A DNA stretch of 64,000 nucleotides, from contig NZ_LT906468.1 in the NCBI RefSeq assembly GCF_900187125.1, positions 3,906,001-3,970,000 of the forward strand, in the 5' to 3' direction. The position numbers and the translations under genes are program-made. The notes beneath the pieces were generated by a model. That model saw only the letters and a program-made list of their open reading frames with translations. It did not search any database and was not told the origin of the DNA. Below, piece after piece: positions 1 to 9,625 of this stretch (position 1 is the stretch's first letter; every line of letters starts with the position of its first letter). The DNA is from Sphingobacterium mizutaii (lineage in GTDB: Bacteria > Bacteroidota > Bacteroidia > Sphingobacteriales > Sphingobacteriaceae).

Positions 1-1422
1 AAGAACCTATTCTATAATATTCCGGCAAGAAGGAATTTCTTGAAGAGCAATTCTGTCGAATTGAGGCATATCATTGATGAATTTCAACGTATTGCTTTAG
101 CACATCCTGATATTTTCTTCACTTTCCATAGCGATGGCAATGAAATGTTCCATTTGCCTAAGGAAACATTAAAGCAAAGGATCGTCCACCTGTTCGGCAA
201 CAACTATAACCAAAGGCTGGTGCCCGTTGAGGAGACCACCAGTATCTTGAACATCAAAGGATTTATCGGTAAACCGGAGTTTGCGAAGAAGACCCGAGGG
301 GAGCAATTCTTCTTTGTCAATAACCGCTTTATCAAGGACCCTTATCTAAACCATGCGGTGCTGAATGCCTATGAGGAGATCCTGCCTGCGGATACTTTTC
401 CGCTCTATGTGCTGTTCATTGATATCGACCCTTCGAAAATCGACATCAACGTGCACCCTACCAAAACGGAAATCAAGTATGAAGACGAGAAGGCGATCTA
501 TGCCATCTTGCGGTCTGCGGTAAAGCGTAGCATCGGAAGGTATAACATCGCTCCATCCTTGGATTTTGAGCAGGAGACGGGTTTCAATGACCTGATCACA
601 CCAAAACCTTTGGAGGAGATCCAGGCCCCTACCATCAATTTTAATCCAAACTTTAATCCTTTTGATGATGGGATGCCAAAGCAACCGAGAAGGTATACCT
701 ATCCGGAGCAAATCGAAAGAAAGACCAGCATTCCCCAGAATTGGGACAGCCTATACGAGATTACCGAAACGGAAGAAACGGAGCAATTAAGCCTGTTGCC
801 GGAGGAAAAAGAGGCGAGATCGGAGGCCGAAATCATTCAGCCATCAGACCAACCGAAGAAGCAATTTTTTCAATTGCACAATCGTTATATAGTATCGCAA
901 ATCCATTCGGGTTTTATGTTGATCGATCAGCAGGCTGCACATGAGCGAATTCTGTTTGAACAGTTCCAGCAGCAATTGCAGCATAACCAGGGTTCAAGCC
1001 AGCAAAGTTTGTTTCCACAGACCATTGAGTTGAATTCAGCCGATTTTGCTTTGGTACAGGAGATTCTTCCTGAAATCCATGCGTTGGGATTTCAGTTGCG
1101 ACCATTCGGGAAAACTACGTATATTGTAGATGGTATTCCTGCAGATCTAGAAAACATCAATGAAGGGCAGATTATTGAAAAATTATTGGAAGATTTCAAG
1201 AATCTGAGTGATCTACGCCTAAACAAAAGAGAGAGACTGGCAAAAAGCTTAGCCAAAAATGCAGCCATCAAACCGGGAACAAAACTGGAGAATGAAGGTA
1301 TGGCAGAATTGATTGACAAACTGTTTGCCTGTGAGTCGCCAAATATTTCGCTTTCTGGGAAACCTGTCATCATCACATACACCTTGCAGGAGCTGGCAGA
1401 ACGCTTTGGCAGGAATATTTAA
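1..1422 (+). CDS. mutL: DNA mismatch repair protein MutL, 5' end outside window
   Basis: The reading frame is open from base 1, so the N-terminal ATPase half lies before the window. The first visible residues, LFYNIPARRNFL, are the conserved end of the GHKL ATPase core. They are followed by the transducer domain (VNNRFIKDP, HPTKTEIKY) and, after a low-complexity linker, the C-terminal dimerisation domain. MutL couples MutS mismatch recognition to strand incision. At nt 925-960 the endonuclease motif reads DQQAAHERILFE, with Gln where the family motif DQHA(X)2E(X)4E has His. The late metal-site region reads SLSGKPV rather than CPHGRP. I infer altered or absent nicking activity; the identity itself is secure. 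The rhomboid gene follows after 15 nt. Confidence 0.96.
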   Translation, partial: KNLFYNIPARRNFLKSNSVELRHIIDEFQRIALAHPDIFFTFHSDGNEMFHLPKETLKQRIVHLFGNNYNQRLVPVEETTSILNIKGFIGKPEFAKKTRGEQFFFVNNRFIKDPYLNHAVLNAYEEILPADTFPLYVLFIDIDPSKIDINVHPTKTEIKYEDEKAIYAILRSAVKRSIGRYNIAPSLDFEQETGFNDLITPKPLEEIQAPTINFNPNFNPFDDGMPKQPRRYTYPEQIERKTSIPQNWDSLYEITETEETEQLSLLPEEKEARSEAEIIQPSDQPKKQFFQLHNRYIVSQIHSGFMLIDQQAAHERILFEQFQQQLQHNQGSSQQSLFPQTIELNSADFALVQEILPEIHALGFQLRPFGKTTYIVDGIPADLENINEGQIIEKLLEDFKNLSDLRLNKRERLAKSLAKNAAIKPGTKLENEGMAELIDKLFACESPNISLSGKPVIITYTLQELAERFGRNI

Positions 1423-1437
1423 TTTTGAAATTAAGAT

Positions 1438-2154
1438 ATGAATAACCTTTTCGGCAATTTACCAACAGTTACAAAGAATCTATTGATCATCAATATCATC
1501 TGTTTTATTGGGTCGATGATTTTTAAGCAGGCCACAACTTTCTTTGGTGTGTTCTATCCGGACTCCCCATTCTTTAAGATTTGGCAAGTCATCACCTACA
1601 TGTTCATGCATGGAAGTTTTGCGCATATCTTTTTCAATATGTTTGCCTTAGTGATGTTTGGCGGGGTGATTGAACGTATTTTGGGACCAAAGAAGTACTT
1701 AAACTACTACCTGATCAGTGGACTAGGCGCATTGGTATTGCAATATGGTATCCAAGCGATTGAGGTTTACAATATCGCTGGGACCGTGAGAGCTTCTCAA
1801 TTCCTGAACTTTAACTTCACAAGCGGAATGGTTTCGACCAATCTGCCGATCAGCAAAGATCAATTGGACACCTTACTTTCCATTTATGGAACGCCATTGG
1901 TTGGGGCATCAGGAGCGATCTACGGATTATTATTGGCTTATGGATACCTATTCCCTAATGCCGAGATAATGCTGATCTTCTTGCCTATCCCGATCAAAGC
2001 AAAATATTTCATTCCCATCTTGATCGTTATCGAGATCTTTTTAGGTTTTTCAAACTCGGGCGGTTCAATTGCGCATTTAGCGCATGTAGGCGGAGCGTTA
2101 TTTGGATTTATCCTGTTAAAAATTTGGGGTATCAGAAGAACAAATTATTATTAA
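1438..2154 (+). CDS. rhomboid-family intramembrane serine protease
   Basis: This 238-residue polytopic membrane protein carries all rhomboid landmarks. They are the oxyanion helix region HGSFAHIFFN (residues 58-67), the catalytic serine in GASG (Ser158) and the catalytic histidine in AHVGG (His216). Rhomboids cut transmembrane segments of client proteins within the bilayer; the client here is unknown. The gene starts 15 nt after mutL and is followed 16 nt later by a second rhomboid-like gene and then an EEP hydrolase, so the four are probably one transcript. An insertion of about 40 residues (roughly 107-147) precedes the serine helix. Confidence 0.93.
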   Translation: MNNLFGNLPTVTKNLLIINIICFIGSMIFKQATTFFGVFYPDSPFFKIWQVITYMFMHGSFAHIFFNMFALVMFGGVIERILGPKKYLNYYLISGLGALVLQYGIQAIEVYNIAGTVRASQFLNFNFTSGMVSTNLPISKDQLDTLLSIYGTPLVGASGAIYGLLLAYGYLFPNAEIMLIFLPIPIKAKYFIPILIVIEIFLGFSNSGGSIAHLAHVGGALFGFILLKIWGIRRTNYY

Positions 2155-2170
2155 GATTGTATCCTAAGAT

Positions 2171-3046
2171 ATGAAAAAGGAAAACGGCATAAAGATGTTC
2201 TTAAGGACTACCTACCAAACAGGTTCTCCTATCCCCTATATCATCTCGTTTCAAATATTCGTATTTATCCTGATTCATATTGCGGATCTTTTGGTGGACC
2301 TGGGAGTCATCCAGTTTCCACTGTACGATTGGTTGCTCAGTAATTTGACTCTGCCGAATAGTTTTTCGGCATTTATCCTGAAACCTTGGACCTTATTGAC
2401 CTATCCATTTGTATACATCGGACTGTTCAATATCGTATTCGACTGTTTATGGCTATATTGGATGGGCAGTACGTTTTTGAATTTCCTAAACAAGAGGCAG
2501 TTGATGACGGTTTTCTTGGGTGCTTTTGCCATTTCGGGCATTAGCTTTTTAGCGCTTTCTGAAATCAATTTCCTAGCAAAAGGACCGATCCCATATCTGT
2601 TTTCCAATTCCATGGGGCTTGCAGCCATAGTAGCTAGTCTATTGGTGCTGACTCCCAAAATGGAAATCAGGTTGTTCCTGTTCGGGATTGTCAAGTTCCG
2701 TACGATTGCCATCATATTCTTAACCCTGCAGCTCTTGTTCTATGTATTCGCCAACCGAGCGGCAGCGGCAGCATTTCCGTTAGCCATCTTATGGGGCATG
2801 ACTTTTATGTACCAATTGCAGGCAGGCAGGGACTTGAGCAAATTATTTGTATACCAACCTAAAAAGAAACTTTGCGTGCTGCACTCAGTTAAAAAAACAC
2901 CAACATATAAAAGCTACAAAGGCGATTTACCTAACCAAGAGGTAATAGATGAAATTTTGGATAAAATTTCTCAAAATGGTTATGAAAGTCTATCTTCACG
3001 GGAAAAAGAAATACTGTTCAGGGTAAGCAGAGAAGAGCAAGAATAA
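2171..3046 (+). CDS. rhomboid-like membrane protein, probably catalytically inactive
   Basis: The 291-residue protein has about six hydrophobic segments laid out like a rhomboid. The region matching GxSG reads SNSMG (residues 145-149), no histidine is present in the last membrane segment, and the HxxxN loop is absent (VYIGLFNIVF instead). A soluble C-terminal tail (about 250-291) contains NQEVIDEILDKISQNGYESL, like the DUF6576 tail found on Bacteroidota rhomboid proteins. I infer a pseudoprotease that may bind clients or regulate the active rhomboid encoded just upstream. Its TAA overlaps the next ATG by one base. Confidence 0.8.
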   Translation: MKKENGIKMFLRTTYQTGSPIPYIISFQIFVFILIHIADLLVDLGVIQFPLYDWLLSNLTLPNSFSAFILKPWTLLTYPFVYIGLFNIVFDCLWLYWMGSTFLNFLNKRQLMTVFLGAFAISGISFLALSEINFLAKGPIPYLFSNSMGLAAIVASLLVLTPKMEIRLFLFGIVKFRTIAIIFLTLQLLFYVFANRAAAAAFPLAILWGMTFMYQLQAGRDLSKLFVYQPKKKLCVLHSVKKTPTYKSYKGDLPNQEVIDEILDKISQNGYESLSSREKEILFRVSREEQE

Positions 3047-4146
3047 TGTTGATTAAAAAAAAGAATTTAGGTTTCTTTAGCAAGACCGTTATGCTGGCCA
3101 ACCTGGCTGCCATAGCTGTTCTTTTTTTATGTTATTCGGCCTCCATCATTAACCCTAAATCCTTCTGGCCAATATCATTCCTCGGCCTGGGCTATCTACC
3201 CATCTTATTGATCAATCTAGGTTTTATTTTCTATTGGATCCTTCGTAAGCCGAAGTATTCCCTTTTCTCCTTGATCGCCATCTTGATCGGTTGGAACCTG
3301 ATGACCAAACATGTCACTTTCAATTCTCCTGACCCAGTGGTCAAGAATGACTCTTCCCTTCGTGTGATGACCTATAATGTGCACATGCTAGAAGCAGTCG
3401 AGAAAACGGATAAGCCGGCAAAGGATGAGTTCACTGATGTCATCAAAGAGGTCGATCCGGATATATTATGCATACAGGAGTTCAGCAGCACCATCAAAGG
3501 GAACAAGAGATTCAGCGAAAAGATCAAATCGAAGATCAATTTTGATAGTTATTATTTCGCGCCTTCCCAACAGAATGAATACGATGCCTATGGGCAGGTC
3601 ATATTTTCAAAGTTCCCGATCATCAACTCTGGTTTGATCAAGAAAAATGAATATGGCATCAACCGGGTAATCTATGTTGATATTGTGAAAAACCAGGATA
3701 CCGTACGTGTCTATAATGTTCACCTCCGTTCATTTGGCTTGCAAAATGAGGATAAGGAGTTCATCCAGAACCCTAAGACGGGAGATGGTATGGAGGAAAC
3801 AAAGACCAAGCAAGTTGGCCGAAAGCTGAAATGGGCTTTTGAACAACGCAGTGACCAAGCGGAGTCGCTGTCTGCTCACATGCAGGAAACCAAGATCCCA
3901 AAGATCGTCATGGGTGATTTTAATGACACCCCGATGTCCTATTCGGTTAATCTGATTGGCAAGGGCATGAAGAATGCTTTTCAAGAAAAGGGCAATGGTT
4001 GGGGCGTGACCCACTTTGAATTATTGCCAATCTTGCAAATTGATTATATCTTTTGTGAAAATAACTTTACGGTGAATAATTATAAGGTTGTCAAGAAAAA
4101 GCTTTCGGACCACTACCCTATTTATGCCGATCTAAGGATTAATTAA
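3046..4146 (+). CDS. membrane-anchored endonuclease/exonuclease/phosphatase family protein
   Basis: The first ~95 residues form about three membrane helices. The rest is an EEP-fold hydrolase with the expected active-site blocks: VMTYNVHML, DILCIQEFS (metal-binding Glu), NVHLRSFG, GDFNDTP and the terminal SDHYPIYADL (catalytic Asp-His). EEP enzymes are metal-dependent phosphoesterases acting on nucleic acids, inositol phosphates or lipids; the sequence does not tell which. The placement of the catalytic domain relative to the membrane is not certain. It starts by a TAATG overlap with the rhomboid-like gene and ends overlapping the stop codon of the convergent S41 protease gene. Confidence 0.88.
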   Translation: MLIKKKNLGFFSKTVMLANLAAIAVLFLCYSASIINPKSFWPISFLGLGYLPILLINLGFIFYWILRKPKYSLFSLIAILIGWNLMTKHVTFNSPDPVVKNDSSLRVMTYNVHMLEAVEKTDKPAKDEFTDVIKEVDPDILCIQEFSSTIKGNKRFSEKIKSKINFDSYYFAPSQQNEYDAYGQVIFSKFPIINSGLIKKNEYGINRVIYVDIVKNQDTVRVYNVHLRSFGLQNEDKEFIQNPKTGDGMEETKTKQVGRKLKWAFEQRSDQAESLSAHMQETKIPKIVMGDFNDTPMSYSVNLIGKGMKNAFQEKGNGWGVTHFELLPILQIDYIFCENNFTVNNYKVVKKKLSDHYPIYADLRIN

Positions 4147-5747
4147 GTCTTATTGCCCTCCAGCTGCTCAAGTGCAGATTCTACAAAGGCATCATATCGA
4201 TTTTTGACCTTGTAATAGGCTTCCCTTCCAAAGTAATACCTTCCCAATAAAGCTTCAATATCACTTTGAATCAGGTCGTGAAGATCTCTTTGCTTGCTAG
4301 CTGAAATATTCCAGCCCCTCTCGGTCAAGAAGCTGATAAAGCTATTGTATTCAGAAACCGGCAGGTTATAGCCTTGCAGGAAGTTTTCAATGGAATAGGC
4401 CGGCAATTTCTTGGTGAATCGGCTATAAACGAATTGTTCGATCAGGCTGGATTGGACCAGGTCTTTGTACAACAGGCTCACCTCATTGGAATCGACGGGG
4501 ATAATGACGTCGGGCACAATACCTCCTCCACTGAAGAGTTTCTTTCCTAATTTGGTTTGGTAGGATTGGGCATGGGCATAAGTCGTATCCAAAGACCACA
4601 GTCCTTTGTACATATTGACATAGTCATTCATGATTGTCCAATTAGGACTGTATTTACGCTGAATGCTACGTCCCAGGGGTGTGTAATACCTTGCAATACT
4701 GAGGTTGATGGTGGATCCATCGGAGAAATCGAAGAGCTCTTGGACAGTCGCTTTCCCATAGGTTCTCCTTCCGATAATTGTTCCGCGATCCCAGTCCTGT
4801 ACTGCTCCGGAAACGACCTCACTGGCAGACGCCGTTCTTTCGTTGACCAAGAGCACCAATTTACCTTGGCTGTAGGTCCCTTTCCCTTCTGACAGGTAAT
4901 CTAATCGGTCTTCGTGGGCACCTTCAGTATAGACCATCAAACGCTGATCAGGAAAGAATTCGCTTGCCATCTTAATGGCAATATGGAAATACCCGCCTCC
5001 ATTGTCCCTTAAGTCAAGAATCAAGCTTTTTGCGCCTTGCTTTTTAAGGTCAATGACTGCGTTTTTAAATTCTTCTGCTGTCTTTAAAGAGAATCTGCGA
5101 ATGCGGATAAAACCAATGGTGGGTTTGATCATATAGGCCACATCCAAAGAGCTCACATTGATCTGGTCACGAATGGCCTTTAGTGGTCCCGGCAATTTGA
5201 TGGAATCCCTTTCGATCACCATGGAAACTACGGACCCTCGCTTTCCTCGCATAAGCTTTTCCACCTCATCCTTACTAACAGAGGTCCCTGCTACATCACG
5301 TTTTCCAATCTTCAGGATTCGGTCCCCGACTTTGAAACCGCCTTTATCTGCAGGTCCATTGGTAATGACCCCCACGACCAATAAAGTGTCGTTCATGCTA
5401 AAGTATTCCATACCGATACCTTCGAACGTGCCTTCCAAGACTTCGCTCTGGCTCTTCGATTCATTCGGTGTTAGAAACGTCGAATAGGGGTCTAAGTGGG
5501 AAATAATATGGTTAATCGCTCCATTTTGGACCGAGTCCATATTGATGCTATCTACATATCGATTGGAAATTAGGTCGACGACCTGCTGTATTTTATAGGA
5601 ATTATCAGACAGACCAATAGGCACTAGGGACCCGCCGGTATTGAATCCTTGTTGATCAGAATAATTCTGGCCTAGGATCAATCCCAATAGTAGGGTGGCG
5701 GCATAAGTTGCTGCAACAAAAATATTTCGTTTTCTACCTTTTTGCAT
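4143..5747 (-). CDS. S41 family C-terminal processing peptidase
   Basis: The 534-residue protein has an N-terminal signal/anchor (about residues 8-25), then a PDZ domain (near GIGMEYFSMNDTLLVVGV and GFKVGDRILKIG), then the S41 catalytic domain. The nucleophile lies in ERTASASEVV (about residue 305) and the general-base lysine in RRTYGKATVQE (about 330). Such proteases (CtpA/Prc type) trim or degrade exported proteins in the periplasm. A C-terminal extension of about 150 residues follows the catalytic core, as is common in Bacteroidota. It is transcribed alone and converges with the EEP gene, sharing 4 bp. Confidence 0.93.
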   Translation of the reverse strand: MQKGRKRNIFVAATYAATLLLGLILGQNYSDQQGFNTGGSLVPIGLSDNSYKIQQVVDLISNRYVDSINMDSVQNGAINHIISHLDPYSTFLTPNESKSQSEVLEGTFEGIGMEYFSMNDTLLVVGVITNGPADKGGFKVGDRILKIGKRDVAGTSVSKDEVEKLMRGKRGSVVSMVIERDSIKLPGPLKAIRDQINVSSLDVAYMIKPTIGFIRIRRFSLKTAEEFKNAVIDLKKQGAKSLILDLRDNGGGYFHIAIKMASEFFPDQRLMVYTEGAHEDRLDYLSEGKGTYSQGKLVLLVNERTASASEVVSGAVQDWDRGTIIGRRTYGKATVQELFDFSDGSTINLSIARYYTPLGRSIQRKYSPNWTIMNDYVNMYKGLWSLDTTYAHAQSYQTKLGKKLFSGGGIVPDVIIPVDSNEVSLLYKDLVQSSLIEQFVYSRFTKKLPAYSIENFLQGYNLPVSEYNSFISFLTERGWNISASKQRDLHDLIQSDIEALLGRYYFGREAYYKVKNRYDAFVESALEQLEGNKT

Positions 5748-5884
5748 TTACGGTCTGGTCCGCAAAATTAATGAATAACCAATTGTTTAAAAGAAATTTA
5801 TAATAAATATTTTATAACAATTAACAGTCCAAAAAGGACCTTGGAGCATAATATCTCCGCAATTTTCAATAATTTTACAGTTAG

Positions 5885-6451
5885 ATGCATGAATTGGAAC
5901 CATATTACAACTGGCGAGACTATTATATAGCCTCAGAGGATGAACGTAGTCCATTCTTTGGGACTGTTTATAGTGAGTTTGAATACGATAAAAAAATCTA
6001 CAATTACCTCCTTCATCCGCAATGGGATTATTTTGGCTCTCAGACCCTTTATCTGAAGATCTTATACGCCGATTACGACAGAGGATACTGTATCATTGAG
6101 TTTATCGGTGAATGGAATGACGCCATTTACAACGATATCATGGTCCTTAAAAGGGAGCTGATCGACCTTTTGATCGAAGAGGGCATCAACAAGTTTATCT
6201 TGATCGGTGAAAATATCCTGAATTTCCATGCTTCGGATGACTCCTATTATGAGGAATGGTTCAATGACATCGAGGATGGCTGGATCGCTGGAATTGACTT
6301 CCGCGAGCATGTGATCAAGGAGTTCGTGGACAACCATATCGACTACTATATCAATTTCGGCGAATGCCTCAACAACTTTCCTTGGCGTACCTTAAAACCG
6401 AAACAGGTATATCATCATATCGAGGAACATATACAAAAGAGATTATCCTAA
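5885..6451 (+). CDS. conserved hypothetical protein, acidic and aromatic-rich
   Basis: I do not recognise a named domain in this 188-residue soluble protein. It is unusually rich in Asp, Glu, Tyr, Phe and Trp, and lacks a signal peptide or membrane segment. The middle (GYCIIEFIGEWNDAIYNDIM, then LIEEGINKFILIGENI) has the alternating pattern of an alpha/beta fold. It is monocistronic between the divergent S41 protease and fumC. Codon use looks like that of its neighbours, which supports a real gene. Confidence 0.75.
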   Translation: MHELEPYYNWRDYYIASEDERSPFFGTVYSEFEYDKKIYNYLLHPQWDYFGSQTLYLKILYADYDRGYCIIEFIGEWNDAIYNDIMVLKRELIDLLIEEGINKFILIGENILNFHASDDSYYEEWFNDIEDGWIAGIDFREHVIKEFVDNHIDYYINFGECLNNFPWRTLKPKQVYHHIEEHIQKRLS

Positions 6452-6501
6452 AATATAGGGCATTAGGCTGGCTTATTTTAGCTTAATTCTCTATTTTTCC
6501 T

Positions 6502-6509
6502 TAGATTTG
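6502..6509 (+). promoter_or_regulatory. candidate -7 promoter element before fumC
   Basis: TAGATTTG matches the Bacteroidota -7 consensus TAnnTTTG and ends 20 nt before the fumC ATG. No convincing -33 TTG is visible at the usual spacing, so this is a moderate call. Confidence 0.45.
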
Positions 6510-6529
6510 CCTATCAAAACATTGTAATT

Positions 6530-7927
6530 ATGTCATTCAGAATAGAAAAAGACACCATGGGTGAAGTTCAGGTTCCAGCGGACAAATACTGGGGTGCACA
6601 AACTGAACGTTCTAGAAACAACTTTAAAATCGGACCGGCAGCTTCTATGCCACACGAAATCATCGAAGGATTTGCTTACTTGAAAAAAGCAGCTGCTTAT
6701 GCAAACTGCGAATTAGGTGTATTAGCGCAAGAAAAGCGTGATGCAATCGCTGCAGTATGTGATGAAATCCTTGCTGGAAAGCTTGACGATCAATTCCCTT
6801 TGGTAATCTGGCAAACAGGATCGGGAACTCAATCCAACATGAATGTCAATGAGGTTGTTGCTAACCGTGCTCAGGTATTAGCTGGTGGTAAAATAGGCGA
6901 AGGTGAACCTGTGTTGAAAGCTAATGACGATGTAAATAAATCACAATCTTCAAACGATACATTCCCAACTGGAATGCACATTGCAGCTTACAAAGCGGTG
7001 GTAGAAGTAACTATCCCTGGCGTTGAGAAATTACGTGATACCTTGAAGAAAAAATCTGAGGAGTTCATGAATGTAGTAAAAATCGGCCGTACCCACTTAA
7101 TGGATGCGACTCCACTTACTTTAGGTCAAGAACTTTCTGGATATGTTGCTCAATTGAACTACGGCATCAAAGCTGTAAAAAACACTTTAGCGCACCTTTC
7201 TGAATTAGCATTAGGTGGTACTGCTGTAGGTACTGGATTAAATACTCCTAAAGGCTACGATGTATTGGTAGCTAAATATATCGCTCAATTCACGGGCTTG
7301 CCATTTGTGACTGCTGAGAATAAATTTGAAGCATTAGCTGCTCATGATGCTATCGTAGAAACTCACGGTGCATTGAAACAATTAGCAGTTTCCTTGAATA
7401 AGATTGCAAATGATATCCGTATGCTGGCTTCTGGTCCTCGTTCAGGAATCGGTGAGATCTTGATCCCAGAAAACGAACCAGGTTCTTCTATCATGCCAGG
7501 AAAAGTAAACCCTACGCAATGTGAAGCATTGACTATGGTAGCGGCTCAAGTAATGGGTAATGATGTAGCAATTACTATTGGAGGTACACAAGGTCATTAC
7601 GAGTTGAACGTGTTCAAACCAGTGATGGCAGCAAACTTCCTTCAATCGGCTAGATTGATCGGTGATGCATGTGTATCTTTTGAAGAACACTGTGCAATCG
7701 GAATTGAGCCAAACTACGACCGTATCAAACAATTAGTAGACAACTCATTGATGTTGGTTACGGCTTTGAATACCAAAATCGGGTACTATAAAGCTGCTGA
7801 AATTGCTCAAACAGCACATAAAAACAATTCTACCTTGAAAGAGACAGCTATCAAATTAGGTTATGTAACTGCTGAAGAATTTGACGAGTGGGTGAAACCT
7901 GAGGAGATGGTAGGTAGCTTAAAATAA
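6530..7927 (+). CDS. fumC: class II fumarate hydratase
   Basis: This 465-residue cytoplasmic enzyme interconverts fumarate and malate in the TCA cycle. The lyase-superfamily signature [13 protein letters not shown] lies at about residues 318-330. The substrate-binding blocks [23 protein letters not shown] and [16 protein letters not shown] are also present, along with [12 protein letters not shown]. Length and order match E. coli FumC, the iron-independent heat-stable class. A lipoprotein gene begins 4 nt after the stop. Confidence 0.98.
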   Translation: MSFRIEKDTMGEVQVPADKYWGAQTERSRNNFKIGPAASMPHEIIEGFAYLKKAAAYANCELGVLAQEKRDAIAAVCDEILAGKLDDQFPLVIWQTGSGTQSNMNVNEVVANRAQVLAGGKIGEGEPVLKANDDVNKSQSSNDTFPTGMHIAAYKAVVEVTIPGVEKLRDTLKKKSEEFMNVVKIGRTHLMDATPLTLGQELSGYVAQLNYGIKAVKNTLAHLSELALGGTAVGTGLNTPKGYDVLVAKYIAQFTGLPFVTAENKFEALAAHDAIVETHGALKQLAVSLNKIANDIRMLASGPRSGIGEILIPENEPGSSIMPGKVNPTQCEALTMVAAQVMGNDVAITIGGTQGHYELNVFKPVMAANFLQSARLIGDACVSFEEHCAIGIEPNYDRIKQLVDNSLMLVTALNTKIGYYKAAEIAQTAHKNNSTLKETAIKLGYVTAEEFDEWVKPEEMVGSLK

Positions 7928-7931
7928 CATA

Positions 7932-8465
7932 GTGAATAAACAGAATAAAACATATTCTCAATTAAAAGCATACTTATCAATTGTAATGGGTATGCTTTTA
8001 ATTTTCTCAAGTTGCCAAAGGCATTCTGATATGCAAGGCGAAGGCGAAGCGTATCTGCAAGGGGTCTGGGTACAAGATAGCATTCCTGGACAAGAACAGA
8101 TGTTGAACTATACGCTCCACGAGTTTAAGTTCACTTGCGATTCGGTGTACGCTATTATGCATGTTAAGAATGAGGTGAAGAGCATCCCAGACAGCTGCTA
8201 TAAGGAAGGAAAATGGACTGAATACGCAAAGGCGGTATATTCGGTACGTGCTGATAGCATGATCGTCGAAGGTGTTTACACTAAAGAAAATGGAAAACAA
8301 AAGATTTCTGGCTGCTACAGGCAGGGACCTTATGTACCAAGGTTCTTGATAAAATCTAAAAGCAAAGATAGCTTAGTATTGGAAAACAAATTTGATAGCA
8401 GACCTATCGTATTGAGAAAAACAGCAGACATTACCTGTGTCCCCAAGAAACGTTGGGAATTATAG
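7932..8465 (+). CDS. hypothetical lipoprotein
   Basis: The 177-residue product begins with a lipoprotein signal peptide ending in the lipobox LIFSSC (Cys about residue 28). The GTG start is chosen because the next ATG would leave a signal peptide of only ~10 residues. The body (GVWVQDSIPGQEQMLNY, then CYKEGKWTEYAKAVYSV and GCYRQGPYVPRFLIKSKSKDSLVLEN) resembles beta-rich lipocalin-like lipoproteins of Bacteroidota. No function can be assigned. It sits 4 nt behind fumC, is probably co-transcribed, and a strong terminator follows. Confidence 0.8.
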   Translation: MNKQNKTYSQLKAYLSIVMGMLLIFSSCQRHSDMQGEGEAYLQGVWVQDSIPGQEQMLNYTLHEFKFTCDSVYAIMHVKNEVKSIPDSCYKEGKWTEYAKAVYSVRADSMIVEGVYTKENGKQKISGCYRQGPYVPRFLIKSKSKDSLVLENKFDSRPIVLRKTADITCVPKKRWEL

Positions 8466-8467
8466 AT

Positions 8468-8505
8468 AAAAGAAAAAGCCAAGGGTTACCTTGGCTTTTT
8501 CTTTT
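8468..8505. terminator. bidirectional intrinsic terminator
   Basis: Perfect 17-bp arms (8468-8484 and 8489-8505) flank the 4-nt loop GTTA, with A-rich and T-rich outer ends. It lies between the convergent lipoprotein gene and telA-like gene. Confidence 0.9.
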
Positions 8506-8517
8506 ATGTTTTAAATC

Positions 8518-9624
8518 TTAATTTATCAACCTATTATCATCGGAAGACTTTAAGATATGATTCTTAAGTTCAGTTTCGGCAACCAATAACTCTCCTTCTG
8601 CTACCTTACGCTTTTCGCGACCTTCACGTTGAATTCGCAAGACCTCTTCGATGGTGGTGATGATATCGGTATTTGCTTTCTTGATCGTGTCCATATCAAT
8701 GATTCCGCGTTCTGTCTCCTTGGCAACATTGATGGTTGCTTCTTTCAACATTTCAGAGTTTCTCTTCAGCAATTCATTGGTTGCATCCGTCACTGCTCTT
8801 TGTGCTTCCAAGGCACTTTGCGCATGAGCTATACCTAGTGTTAGCACCATCTGGTTCTTCCATAAAGGAAGCGTATTTACAATACTGGATTGTATCTTTT
8901 CCATTAAAGAGCTACTATTGCTTTGAATCATCCTGATCTGCGGAGCAGTTTGCAGAACCACCATACGAGTTAGTTTCAGATCATGTACTTTACGTTCGAA
9001 ACGCACGACATGCTGTTCCATATCCTTATACTCTTGGACTTTATGCTGGTCACCGGTTGCTTCTGCTTCTGCTTTCAAGGCAGGTAAAGTATTGGTCAGC
9101 ACTTCATGAAGTTTCTCCTCTCCTGCTTGGATATGAAGAGAAAGGTCCTTGAAATATTGTTGGTTCTGAACAAACAACTTATCGAAGATATTGACATCCT
9201 TCGCTAGGTTTTTATAATGTCCTTCCAGTTTCAACTCAATGGAGTGAATATTCTTTTCAACAGAAGCATACTCTGTACGCATTCTTCCAATTTTCTTTTT
9301 GAGGTTATCAAAGAATGGCAATAAAGGTTTCTTATTCACCTTTTCATCAAATTCACGGATTTCAGAACGTAGATTGACCAAAATATCCTCAGCACCTCCT
9401 AAATCTTTTGTACGAACTTGTTTCAAGATCTCATTTGAGAAGTTGCTCACATTACTTTGCGTCCCTACTCCAAACTGAATGATGTCCGTCGTAGAGGTCA
9501 AATTAATTTTGTCTTTATATTGCTTGATTAATTGTTTTTCCTCTTCTGAGAAATTCACTTTCACCTCTGAGGGCTTATTCTGGTTTTGATCATCGTCCAG
9601 ATGTGTCAAATCTAAATTTGCCAT
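8518..9624 (-). CDS. toxic anion resistance (TelA family) protein
   Basis: The 368-residue, largely alpha-helical coiled-coil protein matches the TelA family. A central block reads ELKLEGHYKNLAKDVNIFDKLFVQNQQYF, followed by VVLQTAPQIRMIQSNSSSLMEKIQSSI and LPLWKNQMVLTLG. It has no signal peptide or membrane helix. TelA proteins are linked to tellurite and antimicrobial tolerance, but their biochemical activity is unclear. The gene starts 1 nt after the stop of a two-helix membrane protein, an arrangement seen for xpaC-yaaN in Bacillus, so the two probably act together at the membrane. Confidence 0.88.
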   Translation of the reverse strand: MANLDLTHLDDDQNQNKPSEVKVNFSEEEKQLIKQYKDKINLTSTTDIIQFGVGTQSNVSNFSNEILKQVRTKDLGGAEDILVNLRSEIREFDEKVNKKPLLPFFDNLKKKIGRMRTEYASVEKNIHSIELKLEGHYKNLAKDVNIFDKLFVQNQQYFKDLSLHIQAGEEKLHEVLTNTLPALKAEAEATGDQHKVQEYKDMEQHVVRFERKVHDLKLTRMVVLQTAPQIRMIQSNSSSLMEKIQSSIVNTLPLWKNQMVLTLGIAHAQSALEAQRAVTDATNELLKRNSEMLKEATINVAKETERGIIDMDTIKKANTDIITTIEEVLRIQREGREKRKVAEGELLVAETELKNHILKSSDDNRLIN

Positions 9625-9625
9625 A

